Source: Ferrimonas sediminum (GTDB lineage: Bacteria; Pseudomonadota; Gammaproteobacteria; Enterobacterales; Shewanellaceae). From it: DNA of 64,000 bases. The translations under genes were made by a program, and so were the position numbers. A model generated the notes under the pieces. That model saw only the letters and a list, made by a program, of their open reading frames with translations. It had not been told where the DNA came from and made no database searches. Shown in pieces: positions 26,628 through 34,863 of this stretch (within the stretch, counting starts at the first letter, position 1; each line of letters starts with the position of its first letter). The DNA lies in assembly GCF_900100175.1 (NCBI RefSeq), contig NZ_FNEM01000002.1, positions 124,001 to 188,000 of the forward strand, in the 5' to 3' direction.

Positions 26628-26758
26628 TGTGTATGCTCCGATAGATTGCTAACACTGATTAAATAGTGGTGCGGTTCCTTGGCACAGCGACTCGGTTCCC
26701 TGGAGATACTGTTGCCTCACCGAAGTGAGGCGGGTAACGGTGTCCGTTACCGTCCTTC
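26628..26758 (-). other. Structured spacer between peptide copies 3 and 2
   Basis: Minus-strand order: hairpin GGTAACGG-ACA-CCGTTACC, hairpin GCCTCAC-TTCG-GTGAGGC (a C(UUCG)G tetraloop), then CTC-CAGGGAACC-GAG (26691-26705) and GTGC-CAAGGAACC-GCAC (26669-26685), then GTGTTAGCA and the ribosome site of copy 2. The first hairpin pairs with different bases from its equivalent in the next spacer, so the structure is kept while sequence changes. Confidence 0.7.
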
Positions 26759-26848
26759 TTAGCGAGCGAAGTAGATCGCAGTCGCGTTCCAGCTCATGTT
26801 TGACCAGCTGCCGTGAAGGGAAACGTTGTAACCAAATGGGTAGTTCAT
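26759..26848 (-). CDS. 29-residue peptide of an unrecognised tandem family, copy 3 (promoter-proximal)
   Basis: ATG at 26848, TAA at 26759. Begins MNYPFGYNVSLHG, then GSWSNMSWNATAIYFAR. First gene of the three-gene transcript. The ribosome site is GGAG in TATCGGAGAACAATT, 8 bases before the ATG. Composition as in the other copies: rich in Trp, Tyr, Phe, Asn and Ser, a single Arg at the end, no signal peptide and no long hydrophobic stretch, so it is not a classical type I toxin. Could be a membrane-active or secreted peptide, a signalling peptide, or a modified-peptide precursor without local enzymes; none of these is shown. Confidence 0.78.
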   Translation of the reverse strand: MNYPFGYNVSLHGSWSNMSWNATAIYFAR

Positions 26849-26996
26849 AATTGTTCTCCGATAAAAATGCTAACACCTAGTGAAAGTGGTGCAGTTCCTT
26901 GGCACAGCTTGCTCAGTTCCTTGGAGAAACTTTTGCCTCAACCCTTTGAGGCAAGAAAACCAATCTGGTTTTACTAGGGGGAGTTGCCTCCCGACA
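26849..26996 (-). other. 5' leader of the peptide array with five hairpins
   Basis: About 148 nt from the predicted start to the first ATG. In transcript order: GGGAG-GCAA-CTCCC (26979-26992, GNRA-type loop), AAAACCA-GAT-TGGTTTT (26956-26972), a 9-bp stem TTGCCTCAA/TTGAGGCAA (26933-26954), CTC-CAAGGAACT-GAG (26912-26926) and GTGC-CAAGGAACT-GCAC (26889-26905). The last three correspond to elements repeated before the other copies. Confidence 0.65.
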
Positions 26997-27002
26997 GTTG
27001 CT

Positions 27003-27030
27003 ATAATACCGTTTTGTAATTTTATTACAA
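27003..27030 (-). promoter_or_regulatory. Promoter and palindromic operator of the peptide array
   Basis: On the minus strand TTGTAA (27025-27030), a 16-base spacer and TATTAT (27003-27008). The -35 box lies inside the perfect palindrome TTGTAAT-AAA-ATTACAA (27014-27030), a likely binding site for a regulator that would block or assist polymerase. The regulator is not evident nearby. Confidence 0.65.
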
Positions 27031-27404
27031 GTTTTTCTGTGAATTAATTTAAAAAAACCGACATTCCTGAAAGTTTATTACATGATAACCAATATGAATG
27101 GACCTGGTGCGCGTGATGCAATTCACAAACCACACCGGAACCACCACATCACCCGCAGAACAAGCCCAGCGCACCGATCAAGATCACAGTTTGAACTCCG
27201 TTCGCTACAGGCTGACGGTCGACTGTCGGTGTTGAGAGAAACATCGAGGCAGAAACCGCCGTTACCGTGACTCCGGCGCCCATGCCCCAGCACCGACGCA
27301 TTCACAGAAAGGACAGTCCAGGGTTACCGATTTGAACAAACGGCACTGCGTCCGGAGCCCCATGGGCAACAGGCAGGAGCCGGGCCCCTGCCTGGGTGAT
27401 CGAG
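27031..27404. other. 374-bp region without a recognisable gene
   Basis: AT-rich from 27031 to 27085, then ordinary composition. A hairpin with arms CAGGCAGG and CCTGCCTG (27369-27393) lies just past the M17 aminopeptidase stop codon on the minus strand, without a T tract. The short frames here lack ribosome sites and family features. Confidence 0.4.
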
Positions 27405-28925
27405 TTACAGCTCGGACATCATCGCCAGCAGCGTGGTCAGCGGCCGGGCCGTGGGCTTGCCGTACAGCGGATTACTGGCTTCCACGGCACTGGAGGCGAT
27501 ATCCACATGCAGATAGGGGATCGGCTTGTCGCTAGCCAGGTGGTATTGATCCAGGCCCGAGGCCTGAAGCAGAAACGCCAATGGGAACTGGTGGCCACGA
27601 CTGATGTTGACCGACGCCCCGTTGTTGGACGACAGCAGGTCTTCCGACTCGCTGCGAGGGGCTACCTGAGCAAAATCTTCCCGCCTCAGGGTCGACAGCT
27701 CCACGGGTTCGGCCCAGCGTTCACCCAGTTGTTGCATCACCCGCCCTAACTGGCCGCGACGGGCTACGCTGTTCTCCACCACTCCGGTATAAGGACCATA
27801 CGCCCGGCCCACATGACCGGTCAGGGTGGCCAAAGAAAACACTCTGGGGTTGACCGCCTTCTCGGCGTCCTCGCGCAGGTGCGACAGCAGATCCGCCAGC
27901 ACCAGCCTCCCTTCAGCATCGGTGTTGCCAATGCGAACCCGGGCACCGGCATGGCCGGTGATGATTTCATCGGGCACAAAGGCGTCACTGCCGATGCTGT
28001 TGCGGACCAGACCCATCTCGGCGATGATGCGAATCCCGCGCGGGCGCAACATCGCCACCGTCTTCATAAAGCCAGCGGTAGCCGCCGCCCCACCTTTATC
28101 CCGACTCATACCCGCCATGGAACCGCCCACCTTCAAGTCGGCGCCACCGGTATCGTAGGTCACCCCTTTTCCTGCTATCAGCCAAGTCTGATGAATCTCT
28201 CCCTCGGGGCAGTACTCTACCCGCACCACCCGGGCACTGTGACGCGCCACGGCAAAACTGCTGCGGGCCACGGCACTGAGCAGGGGGTAATCCCGCACCA
28301 GTTGCTCAGCATCATCAATGATAGAGACATCCAACGGATCCTCCTCAAACAGGGCCAGACAATAATCCGCAAACGCCGGCGGTGCCATCTGTTCGGGATC
28401 GCCCCCACACAGATCCCTGGCCGCCACCCGCCCCTGTTCGAGCGCAGTCAGCCGGTCCACATCCTGGCCGTCCACCAGACCGACCCGAACCTGGGTGGCA
28501 TCCTCCACATCCGGATTCAGGTACAGCCCCTGACCGCAACCCAGGGCCGCGACATCGGCGCCATGCAGGTAGCGGGCATCGGCGTCCGGTCCATCCACCA
28601 GCAACAGGACATTGCGGGCACCGGCGCGGTAAGCCATCTTGATGCCGGTTTCTGCCGCTTCATAGAAACGTCGGACATCCTCATAGTCACTGTCCAGATC
28701 GCCGGTGGGCGACAACACCAGTCTGCCACCGGCCAACCCCGGAGCCAGCAACAGGGTCGCCTCGTTGCCGATGCGTTGATCCACCGACGCCGCATGCTGA
28801 ATCAACTGGGCCACCTCAGGCCAGTCGGCCAGCACAAATCGATCGCTGACCACCAATACCGCGTCCCAGGGGGACTGACCAAACAGCGCATCCCGCTGCT
28901 GTGTACTGAATGTTACCTGTGCCAT
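27405..28925 (-). CDS. M17 (leucyl aminopeptidase) family metallopeptidase
   Basis: 506-residue cytoplasmic aminopeptidase of the M17 fold. The two-metal site is complete: K253 and D258 in GKGVTYDTGGADLK, D276 in MSRDKGGAA, D336 and E338 in NTDAEGRLVLADLL, with the catalytic arginine at 340. The N-terminal 230 residues are diverged from PepA, so this is a separate M17 subgroup. An AAGGAAA site precedes the ATG. It is divergent from pepD, both acting on small peptides. It sits upstream of the 29-residue peptide array on the same strand, but the array has its own promoter. Confidence 0.88.
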   Translation of the reverse strand: MAQVTFSTQQRDALFGQSPWDAVLVVSDRFVLADWPEVAQLIQHAASVDQRIGNEATLLLAPGLAGGRLVLSPTGDLDSDYEDVRRFYEAAETGIKMAYRAGARNVLLLVDGPDADARYLHGADVAALGCGQGLYLNPDVEDATQVRVGLVDGQDVDRLTALEQGRVAARDLCGGDPEQMAPPAFADYCLALFEEDPLDVSIIDDAEQLVRDYPLLSAVARSSFAVARHSARVVRVEYCPEGEIHQTWLIAGKGVTYDTGGADLKVGGSMAGMSRDKGGAAATAGFMKTVAMLRPRGIRIIAEMGLVRNSIGSDAFVPDEIITGHAGARVRIGNTDAEGRLVLADLLSHLREDAEKAVNPRVFSLATLTGHVGRAYGPYTGVVENSVARRGQLGRVMQQLGERWAEPVELSTLRREDFAQVAPRSESEDLLSSNNGASVNISRGHQFPLAFLLQASGLDQYHLASDKPIPYLHVDIASSAVEASNPLYGKPTARPLTTLLAMMSEL

Positions 28926-29105
28926 AACGTTGTGTTTCCTTTATAAATCCCTTCCTGGCCATGATAGCAACTCCCCGGGTCCTTCGCCCGCCAGAGAGGG
29001 TGTCAACCTGAGCTGCCAATTGGCCACGACCGCTCCCGGCGGCCCACAGCGGATGTGGTACACTGCCCCGACCATTTTTTTCGGCGAATACAGGAGTAAT
29101 TGCTT

Positions 29106-30563
29106 GTGCAGTCACTGAGTTCCTTGAGCCCACAACCATTGTGGCGCTGGTTTGAAACCATCTGCTCCATCCCACACCCCTCCAAACATGAGATTGCACT
29201 GCGCAATCACATTGAGAGCTGGGCAAAACAAAAAGGGTTGACCACCCAAATCGACAACGTGGGCAACCTGATCATCTCCAAGGCTGCTACCGCAGGCATG
29301 GAGAACCGCAAAGGAGTCATTCTGCAGGCCCATCTGGACATGGTGCCGCAAAAAAACGCCGATACCGATCACGACTTCACCCGCGACCCGATTCAAGCCC
29401 GCATCGACGGCGACTGGGTCACGGCCACCGGCACCACCCTGGGTGCCGACAACGGCATCGGCATGGCGTCGGCCCTGGCGGTTCTGGAAGCCGATGACCT
29501 GCAGCACGGTCCACTGGAAGTACTGCTGACCATCGATGAAGAGGCGGGCATGACCGGTGCCTTCGGTCTGGAAGGCGGCGTCCTCAGCGGAGAGATCCTG
29601 ATCAACACCGACTCCGAAGAGGAGGGGGAGGTGTACATGGGCTGTGCCGGTGGTGTCGATGCCGCCCTGACCGTGGCGACTCCCCGTGAAGCCGCCCCGG
29701 CGGATCTGCACAGTTTTGACATCGCCCTAACCGGACTCAAGGGCGGCCACTCCGGCTGCGACATCCACCTGGGACGAGGCAACGCCAACAAACTGCTGGC
29801 CCGTTTTTTGTTTGGACACGCCGACGAACTGGAGCTGCGCCTGTCCAGCATCAACGGCGGCACTCTGCGCAACGCCATCACCCGTGAAGCCTGGATGTCG
29901 GTGCAACTGCCGGCGACCAAGGTCGACCTGCTGGAGCAGCGCATCAGCCAATACCGGGCGATTCTGCAAAACGAACTGGCCGCCACCGAGCCCGGCCTGG
30001 CTCTGACCCTGCAGGCGTCCGACAAAGCCGGGCAGGTGTTCGATGCCGCCGCTCAGGCCAAGCTGATTGCCCTGATGCACGCCGCGCCCAATGGCGTGAT
30101 CCGCATGAGCGACGAGTTTGATGGCGTGGTGGAAACCTCGCTGAACATGGGGGTTGTCACCACCGGTGACGATCACGTCGAGATCCTGTGCCTGATCCGC
30201 TCCACCATCGACAGTGGCCGGTCCATGGTGGAAAACATGCTCAAAGCCCTGGGCCAGTTGGCCGGCGCTGAGCTGGTGCTGTCCGGCGCCTACCCCGGCT
30301 GGAAACCCGACGCCAGCTCCCCCATCATGACCGTGGTACGGGAAACCTATCAGGGCAAGTTCGGTACCCTGCCCAACATCATGGTGATTCACGCCGGTCT
30401 GGAGTGTGGTTTGTTTAAGAAGCCTTATCCAAACCTCGACATGGTCTCCATCGGCCCGACCATCCGTTTCCCGCACTCACCGGACGAGAAAGTGGAGATC
30501 GCCACAGTGGACAAGTACTGGCAACTGCTGACCGAAGTGCTGAAGGCGATTCCCGCCAAATAA
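29106..30563 (+). CDS. pepD: Cytosol non-specific dipeptidase PepD (aminoacyl-histidine dipeptidase)
   Basis: 485-residue M20-family metallopeptidase (E. coli PepD 485) that cleaves dipeptides such as Xaa-His. Metal- and active-site motifs: QAHLDMVPQ, GTTLGADNGIGMASALA, TIDEEAGMTGAFGL, NTDSEEEGEVYMGCAGG and HAGLECGLFKKPYP. The GTG at 29106 is chosen as start: AGGAG lies 9 bases upstream and the length then equals the family's. A TTG two codons earlier would crowd the ribosome site. Terminator at 30581. Confidence 0.95.
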   Translation: MQSLSSLSPQPLWRWFETICSIPHPSKHEIALRNHIESWAKQKGLTTQIDNVGNLIISKAATAGMENRKGVILQAHLDMVPQKNADTDHDFTRDPIQARIDGDWVTATGTTLGADNGIGMASALAVLEADDLQHGPLEVLLTIDEEAGMTGAFGLEGGVLSGEILINTDSEEEGEVYMGCAGGVDAALTVATPREAAPADLHSFDIALTGLKGGHSGCDIHLGRGNANKLLARFLFGHADELELRLSSINGGTLRNAITREAWMSVQLPATKVDLLEQRISQYRAILQNELAATEPGLALTLQASDKAGQVFDAAAQAKLIALMHAAPNGVIRMSDEFDGVVETSLNMGVVTTGDDHVEILCLIRSTIDSGRSMVENMLKALGQLAGAELVLSGAYPGWKPDASSPIMTVVRETYQGKFGTLPNIMVIHAGLECGLFKKPYPNLDMVSIGPTIRFPHSPDEKVEIATVDKYWQLLTEVLKAIPAK

Positions 30564-30580
30564 CCCGGCACCCATTAAAA

Positions 30581-30605
30581 AGCCGTCCCGTTGGACGGCT
30601 TTTTT
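30581..30605. terminator. Terminator after pepD
   Basis: AGCCGTCC-CGTT-GGACGGCT followed by five T, preceded by four A. Probably works in both directions between pepD and the convergent gene at 30619. Confidence 0.88.
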
Positions 30606-30618
30606 CTGCCCGACGGTG

Positions 30619-31026
30619 TCAGATCAAACCTTTCTTTTTCACCGCGGGCTTGTTGTGCTCCAACACCAGCATCTCCACTAGGTCGCCAGGCGCCTCGCGG
30701 CAGCTTTGCAGCAACGCCTCTTGTCGCTGAGTCTCGCAGGCGTTGACAATTTCGAGGCCCTTATCCTTGCCAAACCGACGCATCAGATACCCCATGGCGT
30801 TGTCTTCGGCGTAACTGAGCAGCACCTTCACCTTATCGGCGTTGCCCTGATCCTGATAATAGATCACCGTGCGGCAAAAGGTTTTGTCGCCAATGTACTG
30901 AGTGAAATAGTCGGAATCCCGCATCGGTTTTTGCTGGTAGAAGCCATACCCGAGGCCGTAACAGACCCCCACCACCAGCGTCAACAGACTCGCCGACACC
31001 AACAGTTGTTTCGCTAAGGTTCTCAT
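30619..31026 (-). CDS. Hypothetical membrane-anchored protein, about 135 residues
   Basis: One N-terminal hydrophobic segment (LLVSASLLTLVVGVCYGLGYGF) followed by a soluble domain with three cysteines (TFCRTVIYY, VNACETQ, LQSCREAP) and a basic C-terminal end. I do not recognise the family. The ATG at 31026 is chosen for a very strong AAGGAGG site 6 bases upstream; an in-frame upstream extension has no such site. The helix may be an anchor with the domain in the periplasm. Convergent with pepD. Function unknown. Confidence 0.7.
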   Translation of the reverse strand: MRTLAKQLLVSASLLTLVVGVCYGLGYGFYQQKPMRDSDYFTQYIGDKTFCRTVIYYQDQGNADKVKVLLSYAEDNAMGYLMRRFGKDKGLEIVNACETQRQEALLQSCREAPGDLVEMLVLEHNKPAVKKKGLI

Positions 31027-31286
31027 CCTTAACCTCCTTCCTATCGCCGGTGGATTGCTGGTCACCGACTGATGGTAGGCGCTGGATTGCCTGCTGGCAG
31101 AAAGGGAGCAACGCCGTACCCGAAACCAGGCCAAGATGTGTTGTGTGGGGATACTGCTTGTAACACGCCTGGTGTTCCCGCTTCACCAACACCTCTGGCT
31201 CAATGGCATCATACGGGTGTTTTCAGGAAGCTCACTACCAGATTAGGCTGTTGTTTAATTGAGCGTTTTGACAAAGATCAAAAAAA

Positions 31287-32336
31287 TTATAGCGGCAGGG
31301 TCAACTGTTTCAGTGTCCGGGCATCCGCCAGCTCCACCTGAATCCCCACCAAACGAACCGCCCGGCCTCCGCCGCGGTTGAAAGCGATGGTCAGTAGAGC
31401 CTCAAACAGCCCTGGATTCAGCTGCTGGCTCTGCTGGGACACCGTGGTCAGCTCGAAGTCGGAAAACTTCAGTTTTACCGTCTGGCCCTTAATGCTGCGC
31501 TGGCTCTTGGCCAGCCGCCGCCGCAGTTCAGGCACCAGGGTCTGCAACTGGGCCAGGCAGGCGTCCACTGTCGGCAGGTCTTTGGCCAGGGTGGTCTCCA
31601 CCCCCACCGACTTACGGATGCGACTGGGCTCGACCGGTCGCTCATCCAGTCCCTGGCAACGCTGCCACAGCACCGGGCCAAATTTACCCAGCATCTGCTC
31701 CAGCTCCACCGCCGTTAACGCCAGCACGTCTTTGCCACAGCTCAGCCCCAACCGCTGCAACCGCTCACTGGTCTTGGGTCCAACACCGGGAATCCGCTTC
31801 AGCGGCAGCCGCGCAGCAAACTCGGCGGCCTGCTCAGGGGCCACCACCATCTGGCCGTTGGGCTTGTTTTCGTCCGAAGCCACCTTGGCAAGAAACTTAT
31901 TGGGCGCCACACCGGCAGAGGCGGTGAGGCCGGTCGCGGCATAGATGTCGGCCCGAATCGCTTCGGCCATGCGGGTGGCACTGCCCTGGCAATGGGGCTT
32001 GCCGGTCACATCCAGAAAGGCCTCGTCCAGGGACAGGGGCTCAACCAGTTCGGTGTATTGGCGAAAGATGGCATGAATCTGCTGTGAAACCGCCTTGTAG
32101 ACCTCCATGCGATGAGGCACCAACACCAGATCCGGGCACAGTTGCTGAGCCTTGTGGGTCGGCATCGCCGAACGCACCCCAAAGGCGCGCGCCTGATAGT
32201 TGCAGGTGGCGATCACTCCGCGGCCCGAGGCCTGACCGCCCACCGCAATGGGCTTATCCCGCAGCGACGGGTTGTCCCGCATCTCCACGGCGGCATAGAA
32301 ACAATCCATGTCGATGTGAATGATCTTACGCTGCAT
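31287..32336 (-). CDS. dinB: DNA polymerase IV (DinB)
   Basis: 349-residue Y-family translesion polymerase. Catalytic motifs: IHIDMDCFYAAVE at the N-terminus and PLSLDEAFLDVT; helix-hairpin-helix KRIPGVGPKTSERLQRLG; the C-terminus ends in QLTLPL, a beta-clamp-binding motif. Length matches E. coli (351). A LexA-type box lies 12 bases upstream, so SOS induction is expected. Stands alone between the hypothetical gene at 30619 and the chemoreceptor gene. Confidence 0.96.
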   Translation of the reverse strand: MQRKIIHIDMDCFYAAVEMRDNPSLRDKPIAVGGQASGRGVIATCNYQARAFGVRSAMPTHKAQQLCPDLVLVPHRMEVYKAVSQQIHAIFRQYTELVEPLSLDEAFLDVTGKPHCQGSATRMAEAIRADIYAATGLTASAGVAPNKFLAKVASDENKPNGQMVVAPEQAAEFAARLPLKRIPGVGPKTSERLQRLGLSCGKDVLALTAVELEQMLGKFGPVLWQRCQGLDERPVEPSRIRKSVGVETTLAKDLPTVDACLAQLQTLVPELRRRLAKSQRSIKGQTVKLKFSDFELTTVSQQSQQLNPGLFEALLTIAFNRGGGRAVRLVGIQVELADARTLKQLTLPL

Positions 32337-32347
32337 CCGGCCAACAC

Positions 32348-32363
32348 CTGTATATAAAACCAG
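32348..32363. promoter_or_regulatory. LexA (SOS) box upstream of dinB
   Basis: CTGTATATAAAACCAG, one base off the CTGT-N8-ACAG consensus, placed just before the dinB start codon. E. coli dinB is likewise LexA-controlled. Confidence 0.7.
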
Positions 32364-32513
32364 TACCAGAATATCAGCTTATTATTGCGATGCCAATGGG
32401 CTCAGGCCACGCAGATCAAGGTGATACCCATCCTGACCAGCGGCCAAGTGAAAAATGGCTGCAGGCTGGGGTTTCTACTGACGAATGACGGGACAGGCGC
32501 AAACACCTGGCAT

Positions 32514-32538
32514 AAAAAAGGCCACCTCTGAGGTGGCC
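32514..32538 (-). terminator. Terminator of the chemoreceptor gene
   Basis: On the minus strand GGCCACCTC/GAGGTGGCC with a very short loop, followed by six T, 20 bases past the stop codon. Confidence 0.85.
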
Positions 32539-32558
32539 TGATTGCCCCAGGCTTAGGG

Positions 32559-34562
32559 TCAGACCTGGTAGCGATCCAGGCCGCTGGCCAACTGATGCCC
32601 CCCTTCGGACAACTGTTCCAGATTGCGTTCCAGCTGGTCGCCGCGGGCCACCGCGTCGTCGGACAGCTCATGCACCCGTGACACAGTGGTGGCGATCGCC
32701 TCCGCCACCCGCGCCTGCTGGGAGATGGCCTGGGTCATCTCCTGTACCTGGTGCTCAATCCGGCCCACCTCGGCACCGGCCTCGGTCAGGGTGTCGACAA
32801 TCTGCTGATTGCTGACCTGGCTTTGATCCACCTGCAGGCAGCTGGCTTCCATGGCCTTCTCCGCTTCGATGCTGGATTGCTGCAAGGTGGCAATGATGGC
32901 CTGAATGTTGGCGGTAGAATCCTGGGTTTTCGATGCCAGGGTCCGCACCTCATCCGCCACCACCGCAAACCCCCGCCCCTGCTCACCGGCCCGGGCGGCT
33001 TCGATGGCGGCATTGAGGGCCAGCAGATTAGTCTGCTCGGCGATGGTGCGGATCACATCCAGCACCTCACCAATCTGATCGGCATTTTGCCGCAATCTGG
33101 ACACCACTCCACTGGCATCCCCGACCTGGGCCGACAGCTGCGCCAGGGCCTGCTTGCCCTGTTCAACCGCTTTACCGGCCTGGCGCATCTGCGCCGTCAC
33201 CTGTTGCGCATGCTCGGTAACGGTATCGGCACTGCGGGCCATCTCGGCACTGGTCTGGGCCATCTCGTTGGTGGCCGCCGAGGCCTGTTCCACCTCCCCC
33301 TTTTGCGCCGACATCGACGCCAGGGTCTGACCCCAGATGTCGGTGGCCACCTCGCTGCTGCGGGACACCGATCGGGTCAGCTCCTTGCTTTGATTCACCA
33401 GCAGGTGCACCCGCTCGGCAAACAGGTTAAACGCCCGCCCCAGCTGCCCCAGCTCATCGTCCCGGCTGACCTCGATGCGACTGCTGAGATCACCGTCCCC
33501 CTGGGCAATCTCCTCCATCGCCCGCACCAATTGCCGAATCTGGGTCTTGAGCGGCAACAGCAGCAGCCACACCACGGCCGACACCAGCAGGGTCAGCAAT
33601 ACCGAGGCCAGTCCTGTCGACCAGGCCTCACGGGTTACTTGGACGTCCACCACCTGCGCCGGCAACATGAATCCCAACCGCCAATGCATCTGCGGATAAT
33701 CGCTGTCCACCGGCTGCCACTGCACCCGCTGGGGCTGCCCCTGCCAGCGAACCGAGGCCATGCCGCTGGGTTGACTCATCAGCTGACGAGACAGATCGGC
33801 AAAACCACGGGCGTCGGAAAACTGACTGTCCACCTCCGCCAGCAGCGATCCGGGCGGGAAGCGATCGGAGAACGCCGGGAAGAACACCAGCTTGCCCTGC
33901 TCCGTCATCAGGAACGCCTGACCCTGTTGCTGGTACTTAATTTTGGACAGCAGTGAATCGCCGATGGTGGTGATCAAAATGTCCATGCCGCCAATTCCTA
34001 AGAATCGGCCGTCGTGGTCATAGACGGTGCGCTTTACCGTCGCCGATACCGAACCGTCGTTGGCGTCCACCGCCGGATCGGTTACATAAAGGCGATCTTT
34101 CCCAATGGCCTCTCCCCACCAGGGGCGCTTGTTGGTGTAATAGTTGGGATCGTCGGAGTAGCGGCCATTGAGGTCGAAATACTCATGGGTGAGATTGCTG
34201 CCAAAGAACAGGCTCTTGATGGCCGGATCCTGATCGGAAAAAAAGCGAAAATAATCGGTCACTTCATGGTAGTCGCCATTGCCCTGCAGTGAGCCGCCAC
34301 GTTGATCGTAGTCGCGAAAGAAGCGCTTTATCTGCGGGCTGGAAAACGCCGCGTGAATCACCTGGCCCTTGGCCTCGAAAAAAGCGGCAATGGCACTGGC
34401 CTGCTCCGATACCAGTTGATCCACTTGCTGCCCCACCTGCTCGCGGGCCTGTTGCCGGCTCTGGTTGACCTGATAGACGGTCACCAACGTCAAAATTAAA
34501 AACAGCGAGCCTCCGATGGAAGCCACCAGCTGCCGAGTGAGCGATGCCCTAAACCAATTCAT
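32559..34562 (-). CDS. Methyl-accepting chemotaxis protein with dCache-type sensor
   Basis: 667-residue chemoreceptor. Order of parts: membrane helix near residues 8-30; periplasmic dCache_1-like sensor (about 40-280) with [42 protein letters not shown], a stretch typical of amino-acid-binding dCache domains; second helix near 290-315; HAMP ([20 protein letters not shown]); cytoplasmic signalling domain with the CheA/CheW-binding hairpin tip ([20 protein letters not shown], about residue 510-530). The ATG at 34562 has AAGG directly upstream. No C-terminal CheR-binding pentapeptide. Ligand unknown. Monocistronic. Confidence 0.92.
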   Translation of the reverse strand: MNWFRASLTRQLVASIGGSLFLILTLVTVYQVNQSRQQAREQVGQQVDQLVSEQASAIAAFFEAKGQVIHAAFSSPQIKRFFRDYDQRGGSLQGNGDYHEVTDYFRFFSDQDPAIKSLFFGSNLTHEYFDLNGRYSDDPNYYTNKRPWWGEAIGKDRLYVTDPAVDANDGSVSATVKRTVYDHDGRFLGIGGMDILITTIGDSLLSKIKYQQQGQAFLMTEQGKLVFFPAFSDRFPPGSLLAEVDSQFSDARGFADLSRQLMSQPSGMASVRWQGQPQRVQWQPVDSDYPQMHWRLGFMLPAQVVDVQVTREAWSTGLASVLLTLLVSAVVWLLLLPLKTQIRQLVRAMEEIAQGDGDLSSRIEVSRDDELGQLGRAFNLFAERVHLLVNQSKELTRSVSRSSEVATDIWGQTLASMSAQKGEVEQASAATNEMAQTSAEMARSADTVTEHAQQVTAQMRQAGKAVEQGKQALAQLSAQVGDASGVVSRLRQNADQIGEVLDVIRTIAEQTNLLALNAAIEAARAGEQGRGFAVVADEVRTLASKTQDSTANIQAIIATLQQSSIEAEKAMEASCLQVDQSQVSNQQIVDTLTEAGAEVGRIEHQVQEMTQAISQQARVAEAIATTVSRVHELSDDAVARGDQLERNLEQLSEGGHQLASGLDRYQV

Positions 34563-34807
34563 CCTTGATCCCCAATTCGTCCATCTCTTATCGTTATCGG
34601 CAAACATTACCGTCGCTAAACATCATACCGGATGCAGGCACCAATGGAGGATCGGCGACCGAAACACGATATTGCTCTGCCCCTGGCGAATAACTCGATA
34701 CAAACATCGCAAAATCAATCACTCCCACCCATTAGAGCAACGAAAATCGAGACCGGAATACGACATCTGTCGGTCGATTTTGACGGTGGCGCCCGCCGTG
34801 TCGGCAC
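34563..34807. other. Intergenic region upstream of the chemoreceptor gene, no gene seen
   Basis: Promoter side of the chemoreceptor gene on the right and the end of the nqr operon on the left. Short plus-strand frames here have no ribosome sites or family features. Confidence 0.4.
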
Positions 34808-34839
34808 AAAAAACGGGCCCGGTATGACTACCGGGCCCG
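34808..34839 (-). terminator. Terminator of the nqr operon
   Basis: On the minus strand CGGGCCCGGT/ACCGGGCCCG, 10-bp stem with 6-base loop, followed by six T. It lies 25 bases past the nqrM stop. Confidence 0.9.
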
Positions 34840-34863
34840 CGTTAGGGCAAGAGTGTCTGACAA

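Larger units (their letters stand above)
26315..26926 (-). repeat. Three-unit tandem repeat, about 221-223 bp per unit
   Basis: Each unit is a pair of GGA-loop hairpins, a conserved GTGTTAGCA box, a GGAG ribosome site and a 29-codon gene. Similarity spans spacer and gene alike. Units 2 and 3 are closer to each other than to unit 1, which indicates at least two rounds of duplication. Confidence 0.85.

Noticed and set aside
26315-26848. Type I toxin array (Ldr/Ibs-like)
   Set aside because: The three-copy layout recalls ldrABC, but the peptides lack a hydrophobic membrane span, and I found no convincing antisense promoter over the leaders. Left as an open alternative only.
26425-26876. Longer 75-83-codon frames running through the small-peptide array
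   Set aside because: They start in spacers without ribosome sites and cover the conserved hairpins in another frame or join spacer to peptide. The 29-codon frames have GGAG sites, a shared length and synonymous changes, so they are the better genes.
26315-26940. CRISPR array or REP/BIME elements in the tandem repeats
   Set aside because: The unit is about 221 bp with coding content, not 28-37-bp repeats with unique spacers, and only three units occur.
34516-34827. 103-codon plus-strand frame between the chemoreceptor gene and nqrM
   Set aside because: It begins inside the chemoreceptor coding region on the opposite strand and ends inside the nqr terminator region; no motif.
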